A stretch of DNA of 64,000 bases from Comamonas sp. lk (GTDB lineage Bacteria; Pseudomonadota; Gammaproteobacteria; Burkholderiales; Burkholderiaceae_C), in NCBI GenBank assembly GCA_945861345.1, contig CAMATX010000001.1, forward strand, positions 62,001 to 126,000, in the 5' to 3' direction. The notes below the pieces were generated by a model. It was given only the letters and a program-made list of their open reading frames with translations, was not told where the DNA came from and searched no databases. Made by a program: the position numbers and the translations under genes. Of the stretch, positions 31,728 to 38,519 are shown piece by piece (position 1 is the first letter of the stretch; each line of letters begins with the position of its first letter).

Positions 31728-31756
31728 TGGACCTTAAGATTATTTGCCACTACAAT
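31728..31756 (+). promoter_or_regulatory. Candidate promoter of the BrnTA module
   Basis: TGGACC (31728-31733), a 17-bp spacer and TACAAT (31751-31756). The brnT ATG begins only 5 bases after the -10, so the transcript would be leaderless or nearly so. The rest of the 210-bp gap before it (31552-31727) shows no gene. Confidence 0.45.
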
Positions 31757-31761
31757 AAATC

Positions 31762-32046
31762 ATGCAATTTATCTTTGACCCAAACAAAGACCACCTTAAC
31801 GTTAGGAATCACGGCATCTCTTTGGATCAGGCCATTTTGGTTTTCAGCGCCCCAAACAAGATGACCTTACAGAGCATGCGCCAAGGGGAAGATAGGTTGA
31901 TGGACATCGCCCTGGCCGAGGTTCACGGGGTGGTTTTGGTATTGGTTTATGTCATGCGTGCTGAAGATACGGTCAGACCGATCTCTTTGCGTAGAGCGTC
32001 AACAAAAGAAAGGACTTTATATGCCCGTTGGATCCAAACAAACTAA
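31762..32046 (+). CDS. brnT: BrnT-family ribonuclease toxin
   Basis: 94 aa. The family signature is clear: N-terminal FIFDPNKDHLNVRNHGISLDQA, the central VLVLVYVMR strand, and the C-terminal IRPISLRRA-like block (VRPISLRRASTKERTLYARW). BrnT is a RelE-like fold ribonuclease inhibited by BrnA. The last 26 bases overlap brnA. It is separated by 210 bp from the B12-regulator gene. Confidence 0.9.
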   Translation: MQFIFDPNKDHLNVRNHGISLDQAILVFSAPNKMTLQSMRQGEDRLMDIALAEVHGVVLVLVYVMRAEDTVRPISLRRASTKERTLYARWIQTN

Positions 32047-32359
32047 TCGCCAAAGTGCACCGCACAACACTAATTGGGTGCACCTTAAAAAACAAGCGCA
32101 AGACGGTGCGCCTATAGCCTTTGATCCCGATGTGGAGCCGTATGATCCAAACGATGAGGCGGCGGTTGAGGCATATTGGGCCAATGCAACCATCACCCGC
32201 GGCAGAGGAAGGCCGCCCCTTGCTGTAAAGCGCCCCACCCTCAATATGCGGGTAGATGCCGAAGTGCTTGAGGCCTTTAAAGCCACGGGGCCGGGTTGGC
32301 AGACCCGAATTAACGCTTTGCTGCGGGATGCGGTCAAAGGCGGGATGGTGCGTCCTTAA
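32021..32359 (+). CDS. brnA: BrnA-family antitoxin
   Basis: 112 aa. The ATG at 32021 has AAAGGA upstream and begins inside brnT. The C-terminal part RPTLNMRVDAEVLEAFKATGPGWQTRINALLRDAV is the ribbon-helix-helix DNA-binding region typical of BrnA. The acidic middle (DPDVEPYDPNDEAAVEAYW) is the likely toxin-binding segment. It autoregulates the operon together with BrnT in known systems. Confidence 0.9.
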   Translation: MPVGSKQTNRQSAPHNTNWVHLKKQAQDGAPIAFDPDVEPYDPNDEAAVEAYWANATITRGRGRPPLAVKRPTLNMRVDAEVLEAFKATGPGWQTRINALLRDAVKGGMVRP

Positions 32360-32415
32360 AGTTGCACTGGGTTCAAGCCTTTAACCGCTACACCAAACTC
32401 TCCGCCAAGCCTTTT

Positions 32416-32450
32416 GGCACCTTTACTGCACTGCCAGCAATTCCACCGAA
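32416..32450. repeat. Direct repeat, copy 1a (3' end of the FKBP gene)
   Basis: 35 bp covering the last codons and stop of the FKBP lipoprotein gene. A copy with 32 of 35 bases identical lies at 33928-33962. In both copies the minus strand reads SVELLAVQ and stop, so copy 2 is a detached gene tail. Confidence 0.75.
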
Positions 32451-32878
32451 AAAACCAAGCCGCTATTGGGTGGAATAAGCCCAGGCACACCAGCGGCGCC
32501 ATAGCCGAGTGCACTGGGAATGATGAGCACCCGAGTGCCGCCTACGCGCATGCCGACCAAACCCTGGTCGAATCCAGCGATCACCGAACCCACGCCCAGC
32601 TTAAATTGGAAAGGCTGCTTGCCCACCGAGGTATCAAATTGGGTACCCCGAAAGTTCGCAGCGGTACTTGAATACAACCAGCCGGTGTAATTTACCGTCA
32701 AGGTGTTACCAGTCGCGGCCACAGCACCCGCTCCTACCAATGTATCGCTGGTTTGCAGTGCGCTAGGGCCTACAGGTGCAACCGCTGGCGCATCAGAGCC
32801 TCCGCCGCCGCAGGCAGCCAGCACCAATGCGGACAGGCTAAGCAGCAAGGTCTGACGCCGTTGAAAGTACTTATGCAT
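32423..32878 (-). CDS. FKBP-type peptidyl-prolyl isomerase, lipoprotein
   Basis: 151 aa. Signal sequence with lipobox VLAACG (Cys at about 23), then a Gly-rich spacer. The FKBP domain (about residues 45-151) has the motifs VNYTGWLY, GTQFDTSVGKQPFQFKLG, VIAGFDQGLVGMRVGGTR and the active-site loop IPSALGYGAAG...IPPNSGLVF. It is predicted to be an envelope folding catalyst. It is the second prolyl isomerase lipoprotein in the window. A decayed partial duplicate of this locus lies about 1.5 kb away. Confidence 0.92.
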   Translation of the reverse strand: MHKYFQRRQTLLLSLSALVLAACGGGGSDAPAVAPVGPSALQTSDTLVGAGAVAATGNTLTVNYTGWLYSSTAANFRGTQFDTSVGKQPFQFKLGVGSVIAGFDQGLVGMRVGGTRVLIIPSALGYGAAGVPGLIPPNSGLVFSVELLAVQ

Positions 32879-32902
32879 AGGATTTTCCTTGGCGCACCGG
32901 CC

Positions 32903-32932
32903 TTGTTCAAATCAGTGATTCGCTTCTTGAAT
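32903..32932. repeat. Direct repeat, copy 1b (upstream of the FKBP gene)
   Basis: About 30 bp, TTGTTCAAATCAGTGATTCG and following bases, just upstream of the FKBP start. A near copy lies at 33974-34002 (differences at two or three positions). In copy 1 this element is 452 bp from the gene-tail repeat; in copy 2 only 11 bp separate them. Confidence 0.7.
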
Positions 32933-32965
32933 AGCTGGCCGACAAAACTGCGCCGCATCAGAAGC

Positions 32966-33121
32966 CTAGCCCGCAATTGTAGGTGTCAGCCGCTCAACCA
33001 ACTTCCCCGCCAACTCTTGCACCAAGCCCTGCGGCACCTCAGGGTAGCGCGTGTCGCTGCCCGGCGGCGGGTACAGCCACTTCAGAGTCGATTCATCAGA
33101 TAACTCATGGCACGCCAACAT
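32966..33121 (-). pseudogene. Possible gene-tail remnant in the gap before the second HigBA-like module
   Basis: A protein-like stretch (LACHELSDESTLKWLYPPPG, ending LAGKLVERLTPTIAG and stop) can be read on the minus strand from about 33121 and continues upstream without a convincing start. It looks like the C-terminal end of a lost gene, but I recognise no family. The rest of the 394-bp gap 32879-33272 holds the direct repeat at 32903-32932 and the promoter at 33239-33267, nothing else supportable. Confidence 0.3.
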
Positions 33122-33238
33122 CTGGTTGGGTACGGGTATGCGCTGTACGGCGGCCACCCACGGGACTTCCAGCCCAAACGCTTTTTGCCTTTTACTCGGA
33201 AAGGCCGAGCATTCAGACTGTTCGCCGTACAGCGGAAT

Positions 33239-33267
33239 TTCACGAATAATCTCTTTTTTGATATAAT
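33239..33267 (+). promoter_or_regulatory. Candidate promoter of the second HigBA-like module
   Basis: TTCACG (33239-33244), a 17-bp spacer that is strongly A/T-rich, and a consensus TATAAT (33262-33267). The transcript would start about at the GTG start codon of the toxin (33273), so it is probably leaderless. Confidence 0.6.
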
Positions 33268-33272
33268 TGGCT

Positions 33273-33605
33273 GTGACCCATTGGACCGTCGAGACCCTCA
33301 ATGCAGTGGTGGACGAAGAATTAGCGGCTCTGCCATTGGACATGCGAGGGCGTTTTGTTAGGGTATCCCAGCTCATAGAAGAATTCGGCCCATTTAATGT
33401 GGGGATGCCGCACATCAAAAGCCTAAGCAACAAGCTGTGGGAAATCCGAGTCAGTGGTCGCGATGGAATTGGGCGGGGAATCTACATTGTCGCAACTCAA
33501 AAGCGGGTGATGGTTGTTCACGTTTTCATCAAGAAATCACAACATACGCCCGCGAGCGCCCTTAGAACTGCAAACTTACGTGCCAAGGAGGCCAAGCTGT
33601 TATGA
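33273..33605 (+). CDS. RelE/HigB-superfamily (phage Gp49-like) toxin, second module
   Basis: 110 aa from GTG 33273; TTG 33267 is in frame but overlaps the -10 box. The core block LSNKLWEIRVSGRDGIGRGIY and the strand VMVVHVFIKKSQHTP are typical of Gp49/HigB toxins, with a basic C-terminal helix. It shares the toxin-first order with 25207-25521 but is clearly diverged from it in sequence. It overlaps the antitoxin by 4 bases. Confidence 0.85.
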   Translation: MTHWTVETLNAVVDEELAALPLDMRGRFVRVSQLIEEFGPFNVGMPHIKSLSNKLWEIRVSGRDGIGRGIYIVATQKRVMVVHVFIKKSQHTPASALRTANLRAKEAKLL

Positions 33606-33904
33606 CCCAAATTACGACGCTACATAAACGTTGGCTCAAAACTCCGGGATACAAAGAGGCATTTGATGAGTCACGGATTGAGTTTGAACTGGCAAGACAC
33701 CTGATCCAAGCGAGAATCAAATGCGGACTCTCCCAAGAAGAGTTGGCCGCGCAAATGGGAACTTCACAGTCGACGATTGCGCGGCTTGAAAGTGGCACCT
33801 CTATGCCGTCGATGCGTACCCTAAAAAAATTTGCAGAAGCGACCAATTCGCAGTTGCAGATAGTGTTCAAACCCATTAGCACAGGCAAAACGCACGCGGC
33901 ATAA
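33602..33904 (+). CDS. HigA-like XRE-family antitoxin, second module
   Basis: 100 aa with an XRE helix-turn-helix (CGLSQEELAAQMGTSQSTIARLES) and C-terminal helix plus strand (LQIVFKP). The expected role is repression of the shared promoter and neutralisation of the toxin. ATGA-coupled to the toxin. The codon use and A/T content differ from the core genes around it, consistent with transfer. Confidence 0.87.
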   Translation: MTQITTLHKRWLKTPGYKEAFDESRIEFELARHLIQARIKCGLSQEELAAQMGTSQSTIARLESGTSMPSMRTLKKFAEATNSQLQIVFKPISTGKTHAA

Positions 33905-33927
33905 CCTCAAGGAAAAGTATTTCGCTC

Positions 33928-34002
33928 GGCACCTCTATTGCACAGCCAGCAATTCCACCGAATTCAACCCGCCTGTTCAAATCAGTAATTCACTTCTTGA
34001 AT
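33928..34002. repeat. Direct repeat, copy 2: collapsed duplicate of the FKBP locus
   Basis: 33928-33962 repeats the 3' end of the FKBP gene and 33974-34002 repeats the element upstream of that gene, in the same order and orientation but with the gene body (about 440 bp) missing between them. The right end runs straight into the truncated integrase. This looks like the scar of a duplication followed by internal deletion. Confidence 0.7.
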
Positions 34003-34251
34003 TGCTTTCATGCTTGGAACACGGCCCGCACCAGCGCTGGGCTCGAAGAGGTGCGTATCCACGACCTGCGACACAGCTTTGCCTCTTTTTTAGTCAACGC
34101 CGGGCGATCGCTGTACGAAGTGCAAAAGCTTTTGGGCCACACCCAGATCAAAACTACCCAGCGCTATGCGCATTTGTCGCAGCAAACGCTGCTTGATGCG
34201 GCTAATGCGGCCAATTTTTCGATGGGAGATTTGTCGGGCGCAGCCAAATGA
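33997..34251 (+). pseudogene. Truncated tyrosine recombinase (C-terminal catalytic fragment)
   Basis: 84 codons corresponding to the C-terminal end of a phage/island integrase. They include the box II motif HDLRHSFASFLVNAG (His and Arg), LLGHTQIKTTQRYAHL with the second His and the nucleophile Tyr. The N-terminal two thirds, including the first catalytic Arg, are absent: the frame begins at the junction with a repeat. It lies 33 bp from the 3' end of tRNA-Thr, a typical integration site, so it is probably the relic of an excised or decayed island. Confidence 0.85.
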
Positions 34252-34284
34252 GTTTTGGTTTGCGTGGCGCGCGCCGGGGTGAAA

Positions 34285-34360
34285 TGGTGCCGATTATCGG
34301 ATTCGAACTGATGACCTACCGCTTACAAGGCGGTTGCTCTACCAACTGAGCTAAATCGGC
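34285..34360 (-). tRNA. tRNA-Thr (anticodon UGU)
   Basis: 76 nt including encoded CCA (34285-34287). Acceptor stem GCCGATT pairs with AATCGGC and the discriminator is A. The D stem is GCTC/GAGC. The anticodon stem ACCGC/GCGGT encloses the loop CTTGTAA with anticodon TGT. The T loop TTCGAAT is canonical. It reads ACA/ACG-type threonine codons. A truncated integrase lies next to its 3' end. Confidence 0.97.
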
Positions 34361-34369
34361 ACGGGTGGC

Positions 34370-34398
34370 ATTCTACTTCAGGGCTTTGCGTGTTTTAA
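34370..34398 (-). promoter_or_regulatory. Candidate promoter of tRNA-Thr, -35 within a palindrome
   Basis: On the minus strand TTAAAA (34398-34393), 17-bp spacer, TAGAAT (34375-34370); the tRNA begins 9 bases after the -10. The -35 lies inside a perfect 18-bp palindrome (34388-34405, half site GCGTGTTTT). Confidence 0.5.
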
Positions 34399-34419
34399 AA
34401 CACGCGCAGCAGTTGGCTA

Positions 34420-34860
34420 TTACTTGATACGGGTCAGCGTAGGCCGTGCAGGCTTGGCCGGGTCCGATGCAAGGGCCGATGCATTGACCGCACCGGTCAC
34501 CGGCTTGACGGGCAAGCCCGATTGGACTGCGTTGCTCGCCTCCACAGGGAAGGTCATGCCCTGCCCGTTTTCGCGCGCGTAAATGGCGGTGATACGGCCC
34601 ACGGGTACGCTGATGTCGCGGGCCACGCCACCAAAGCGGGCTTTGAAGTCCAGGTACTCGTTGCCGATCTGCAGGTTGCTGGTCGCACCCATGCTGACGT
34701 TGAGCACGATCTCGCCGTTTTGCACAAACTCCATGGGCACACGCACGCTGCCATCAACGACGACCACCACATAGGGCGTTAGAACATTGTCCACGCACCA
34801 CTCGTACATAGCGCGCAACATGTACGGGCGGGTGGAGGTCACGGGCGTTGAAGTGGCCAT
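34420..34860 (-). CDS. sspB: ClpXP specificity-enhancing factor SspB
   Basis: 146 aa. The substrate-binding fold (about residues 8-105) has RPYMLRAMYEWCVDN, TPYVVVVVDGSVRVP and the block GVARDISVPVGRITAIYARENG. A flexible linker leads to the basic C-terminal ClpX-binding tail ending PTLTRIK. SspB delivers ssrA-tagged peptides to ClpXP. It is 24 bp downstream of sspA on the same strand, as in most proteobacteria. Confidence 0.95.
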   Translation of the reverse strand: MATSTPVTSTRPYMLRAMYEWCVDNVLTPYVVVVVDGSVRVPMEFVQNGEIVLNVSMGATSNLQIGNEYLDFKARFGGVARDISVPVGRITAIYARENGQGMTFPVEASNAVQSGLPVKPVTGAVNASALASDPAKPARPTLTRIK

Positions 34861-34884
34861 GGTGTCCGAGCGAGCGCGCCAGAG

Positions 34885-35496
34885 TTACTTGCGCATGACC
34901 TTTTCTGAGGGGGTCAGCGCCTCGATGTAGGCAGGACGCGAAAAAATGCGCTCGGCGTACTTGAGCAGCGGTGCGGCGTTCTTGCTCAGGTCGATGCCGT
35001 AGTACTCCAGGCGCCAAAGCAGGGGCGCGATGGCCACGTCCAGCATGGAGAAGCTCTCGCCCATCATGAACTTGTTCTTCAAAAACACCGGGGCCAGTTG
35101 TGTGAGGCGGTCACGTATGTGGGCACGCGCCTTCTCCAGCGCTTTTTCGTTGCTCTTGGTATTGCGCGACTCCAGCGCGCTGACGTGTACAAACAGTTCT
35201 TTCTCAAAATTGAGCAAGAACAAACGCACGCGGGCACGGTCTACCGGGTCGCCGGGCATGAGTTGGGGGTGCGGAAAGCGCTCGTCGATGTACTCGTTAA
35301 TGATGTTGGACTCGTACAAAATGAGGTCGCGCTCCACCAATATCGGCACCTGGCCATAGGGGTTCATTACGTTAATGTCTTCAGGCTTGTTGTACAAGTC
35401 CACGTCACGGATTTCGAAGTCCATGCCTTTTTCAAAAAGCACAAAGCGGCAGCGGTGTGAGAAGGGGCAGGTTGTTCCTGAATACAGCACCATCAT
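34885..35496 (-). CDS. sspA: Stringent starvation protein A (SspA), GST-like
   Basis: 203 aa with a thioredoxin-like N-terminal domain (YSGTTCPFSHRCRFVLFEKG, then YGQVPILVERDLILYESNIINEYID) and an all-helical GST C-terminal domain. SspA binds RNA polymerase and is linked to stress and acid responses. It sits upstream of sspB and downstream of the petABC terminator, so it has its own promoter in the short A/T-rich gap. Confidence 0.94.
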   Translation of the reverse strand: MMVLYSGTTCPFSHRCRFVLFEKGMDFEIRDVDLYNKPEDINVMNPYGQVPILVERDLILYESNIINEYIDERFPHPQLMPGDPVDRARVRLFLLNFEKELFVHVSALESRNTKSNEKALEKARAHIRDRLTQLAPVFLKNKFMMGESFSMLDVAIAPLLWRLEYYGIDLSKNAAPLLKYAERIFSRPAYIEALTPSEKVMRK

Positions 35497-35509
35497 GGCA
35501 GGGGACTCC

Positions 35510-35550
35510 TAAAAATTAAAAAGAGTGGGTGCGCTTTGCAGACCCACTCT
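35510..35550 (-). terminator. Rho-independent terminator of the petABC operon
   Basis: 9-bp perfect stem (AGAGTGGGT at 35522-35530 with ACCCACTCT at 35542-35550), 11-base loop, then on the minus strand a U-rich tract TTTTTAATTTTT (35521-35510). It lies just after petC and before sspA. Confidence 0.85.
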
Positions 35551-35600
35551 GACGCCATGCGCTCGCCCTGGGGCGGGCACGCTTGGCTGCTTGCGAAAAA

Positions 35601-36359
35601 TTACTTGACGTCTTTCCAATACGCGGCGTTCAGGCGCCAGGTGATGGCCGTCAGCACACCCAGAAAGATCAGTACCCAAACGCCGATTTGCACGCGCTTG
35701 CTCTGCGATGGCTCGGACATCCACTGCAAGTAGCCCACCAGGTCACCCACCATGTGGTCGTACTCCAGCGCTGTCATCTTGCCCGGGGTAATCTGCTCCC
35801 AGCCTTTGAAGACTTCCACTTCGTGGCCGTGGGCTTCTTCGACCGCATAAATCGGAGCGCGCTTGCCTTGGAGTTCCCACAGCACATGGGGCATGCCCAC
35901 ATTGGGGAAGGCCAGGTTGTTCCAGCCCGTGGCCTTGGTGTCGTCCACGTAGTAAGTGCGCAGGTAGGTGTAGATGTAGTCTGCACCTGAGCCCTTGCCT
36001 GACGCTGAGCGCGAGCGGGCGATGACCGTCAGGTCCGGCGGGTTGCCGCCGAACCAGTCTTTGGCCTGGCGCGGGTCCATCGCCACTTTCATGGTGTCGC
36101 CCACCTTATCGGTGGTAAAGAGCAGGTTGTCTTTGATTTGCTGTTCGGTCAGACCGATGTCTTTCAGGCGGTTAAAGCGCATGAAAGCGGCTGCGTGGCA
36201 GTTCAGGCAGTAGTTAACGAACACCTTGGCGCCGTTTTGAAGGGCGCTCATGTCGTTGAGATTGTTGGGCGCTTTGTCCCACACGATACCGCCGGTATTG
36301 GCCTGTACGCCCGAAACCAGGGCACAGGCCATCAGAAAGCTGAGTACAAACTTTTTCAT
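35601..36359 (-). CDS. petC: Cytochrome c1 of the bc1 complex
   Basis: 252 aa. Signal peptide (residues 1-20, SGVQA). Haem site CLNCH at 51-55 and the axial Met region NVGMPHVLW. A C-terminal membrane anchor (about 222-243) ends in a short basic tail. It receives electrons from the Rieske protein and passes them to soluble cytochromes. ATG 36359 (MKKFVLSF) gives a proper signal peptide. It is the last gene of petABC, 13 bases after petB, before the terminator. Confidence 0.96.
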   Translation of the reverse strand: MKKFVLSFLMACALVSGVQANTGGIVWDKAPNNLNDMSALQNGAKVFVNYCLNCHAAAFMRFNRLKDIGLTEQQIKDNLLFTTDKVGDTMKVAMDPRQAKDWFGGNPPDLTVIARSRSASGKGSGADYIYTYLRTYYVDDTKATGWNNLAFPNVGMPHVLWELQGKRAPIYAVEEAHGHEVEVFKGWEQITPGKMTALEYDHMVGDLVGYLQWMSEPSQSKRVQIGVWVLIFLGVLTAITWRLNAAYWKDVK

Positions 36360-36372
36360 TTCAAAACTCCGC

Positions 36373-37785
36373 TCAGTGGGCAGCAAAGACAACACGGTCG
36401 GGCACAGGTTTGGCTTGGCCCATTTGGCTCCACCACGGCATCAGCAGGAAGAAACCGAAGTAGAACAAGGTGCCTACTTGCGAAACGCGCTCGCCCACCT
36501 GCGAGGGCGGTTGCACGCCCAAATACGCCAGGATCACAAAATTGATCACAAAAACAGCGTACATATATTTGTGCCAATCAGGGCGGTAGCGGATCGACTT
36601 GACCGAACAATTGTCCAGCCAAGGCAGGAAGAACAGGATCACCACCGCGCCGCCCATGACAACGACGCCCCAGAATTTGGCGTCAGTAGACAGCATCATG
36701 GCCGTCACGGCGACCGCAGCACCAAGGGCAACGACCTTGAACAGCGCCGCCAGCTTGCCGCGCGTCAGCGCGAGGAAAACAGCGAGCCAAATACAGGCGA
36801 TCAGCACGTACACCATTTCGCTGGTAATCGCACGCAGCATGGAGTAATAGGGGGTGAAGTACCAGACCGGGGCAATGTGCAGCGGGGTCTTGAGCGGATC
36901 GGCCGGAATGAAGTTGTTGTATTCCAGGAAGTAGCCGCCAAACTCGGGCGCAAAGAAGATGATGGCGGTAAAGACCATCAGGAACATGCTGACCGCAAAA
37001 ATATCATGCACCGTGTAATAGGGGTGAAAGGGAATGCCGTCCAGCGGGTGGCCCTTAGCGTCTTTGGGGGCATTGGGGCCTTTGATCTCGACGCCATCGG
37101 GGTTATTTGAGCCCACGTCGTGCAGCGCCAGCAAGTGCGCCACCACCAGGCCCAGCAGGACCAGGGGCACAGCGATCACGTGGAAGGCGAAGAAACGGTT
37201 GAGCGTGGCGTCACCGACCACATAGTCACCACGGATCAGAAGCGCCAGATCGGGGCCGACAAAAGGAACGGCCGCAAACAAATTGACGATCACTTGCGCG
37301 CCCCAATAGCTCATTTGGCCCCAGGGAAGCAAGTAGCCCATGAAGGCCTCGGCCATCAGGCACAAGAAGATGGCACAGCCAAACAACCAAACTAGCTCAC
37401 GCGGCTTGCGGTAGCTGCCGTATATCAATCCGCGAAACATATGCAGATAAACCACGATGAAGAAGGCCGAAGCGCCGGTGGAATGCATATAGCGGATCAG
37501 CCAGCCCCAAGGCACGTCGCGCATGATGTACTCGACCGACCCGAAAGCCAATGCGGCATCAGGCTTGTAATGCATGACCAGAAAGATACCGGTGACAATC
37601 TGAATCACCAGCACCAGTATCGACAAGCCGCCAAAAATATAAAAAAAGTTGAAGTTTTTGGGTGCGTAATACTCGGAAAGATGAACGCGATAAGCGTCAA
37701 ACGCCGAGGGGAAACGGTTTTCCAACCAGTTGCCAAGCTTGGCACTGGTAGGCGCGTTGGGGGAAATTTCTTTGAATTCAGCCAT
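36373..37785 (-). CDS. petB: Cytochrome b of the bc1 complex
   Basis: 470 aa, eight membrane helices in the N-terminal cytochrome b part plus a C-terminal extension. Haem-ligand histidines lie in SAFFIVVYLHMFRG (with the preceding MHSTGAS) and in FFAFHVIAVPLVLLGLVVAHLLALH. The quinol-oxidation motif is PVWY (HIAPVWYF), the variant usual in beta- and gammaproteobacteria, instead of PEWY. Quinol oxidation at this site feeds the Rieske protein. The order is petA-petB-petC on the minus strand. Confidence 0.97.
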   Translation of the reverse strand: MAEFKEISPNAPTSAKLGNWLENRFPSAFDAYRVHLSEYYAPKNFNFFYIFGGLSILVLVIQIVTGIFLVMHYKPDAALAFGSVEYIMRDVPWGWLIRYMHSTGASAFFIVVYLHMFRGLIYGSYRKPRELVWLFGCAIFLCLMAEAFMGYLLPWGQMSYWGAQVIVNLFAAVPFVGPDLALLIRGDYVVGDATLNRFFAFHVIAVPLVLLGLVVAHLLALHDVGSNNPDGVEIKGPNAPKDAKGHPLDGIPFHPYYTVHDIFAVSMFLMVFTAIIFFAPEFGGYFLEYNNFIPADPLKTPLHIAPVWYFTPYYSMLRAITSEMVYVLIACIWLAVFLALTRGKLAALFKVVALGAAVAVTAMMLSTDAKFWGVVVMGGAVVILFFLPWLDNCSVKSIRYRPDWHKYMYAVFVINFVILAYLGVQPPSQVGERVSQVGTLFYFGFFLLMPWWSQMGQAKPVPDRVVFAAH

Positions 37786-37807
37786 GGGGTGCTCCGGGGG
37801 CGTGGGT

Positions 37808-38422
37808 TCAGGCTTGCGTGTCTTCGCCGATCAGCACTTTGCTGTCGGAGAGGTACATGTGCGGCGGCACTTCCAGGTTGTCCGGCGCAGGCTTGTTTTT
37901 AAACACGCGGCCGGCCATGTCGAAGGTCGAGCCGTGGCAAGGGCACAAGAAGCCGCCTTTCCAGTCATCGGGCAGCGAGGGCTGTGCGCCCATTTGGAAC
38001 TTGTCCGAAGGCGAGCAACCCAAGTGCGAACAGATCCCGACCACCACCAAAAACTCGGGTTTGATTGAGCGGGCCGGGTTGCGGGCGTATTTAGGTGTGA
38101 ATTCGTCAGCCTTACGCAGAGAGTTGGGGTCAGCAAGCGCGCTGTCCAGGCCTTCTAAGGAGGCCAATTGCTCCGGCGTACGGCGCACGACCCACACGGG
38201 CTTACCGCGCCACTCGACGGTCAGTTTTTCGCCCGGTTTGATGGTGGAAATGTCCACTTCCACCGCCGCACCGGCCGCTTTGGCGCGCTCGGAAGGCTGG
38301 AAGGAGCTGACAAAAGGTACTGCGGTGGCCAAGGCACCGGCTGCGCCCACGCAGCTCGAGGTGATGATCCAGGTCCGCTTGCTGGGGTCGTTCGGTGTGG
38401 AACCGGCGAGGGTGTCGCTCAT
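37808..38422 (-). CDS. petA: Rieske iron-sulfur protein of the bc1 complex
   Basis: 204 aa. A TAT-like/anchor N-terminus (KRTWIITSSCVGAAGALATAV region) is followed by the Rieske domain. The [2Fe-2S] ligands are C131 and H133 (GICSHLGC) and C160 and H163 (LCPCHGS); C136 and C162 form the stabilising disulphide. The start at 38422 is preceded by GAGG with 6-base spacing and is preferred over an ATG 12 bases upstream. It is the first gene of petABC. Export would use the Tat system, whose genes lie 4 kb away. Confidence 0.96.
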   Translation of the reverse strand: MSDTLAGSTPNDPSKRTWIITSSCVGAAGALATAVPFVSSFQPSERAKAAGAAVEVDISTIKPGEKLTVEWRGKPVWVVRRTPEQLASLEGLDSALADPNSLRKADEFTPKYARNPARSIKPEFLVVVGICSHLGCSPSDKFQMGAQPSLPDDWKGGFLCPCHGSTFDMAGRVFKNKPAPDNLEVPPHMYLSDSKVLIGEDTQA

Positions 38423-38519
38423 GAGAATCCTCAAGAAAAATCACTAAAGGGTAGCCATGCATTGTATCTGAGCCCGGCTGGCACTTCCCTTGCAGCGGGC
38501 GTCCTCGCGGCGGGGGTTT

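Noticed and set aside
33267..33272. TTG at 33267 as the start of the second HigB-like toxin.
   Set aside because: It overlaps the TATAAT -10 box, so it could not be in the transcript; GTG 33273 fits the expected transcription start.
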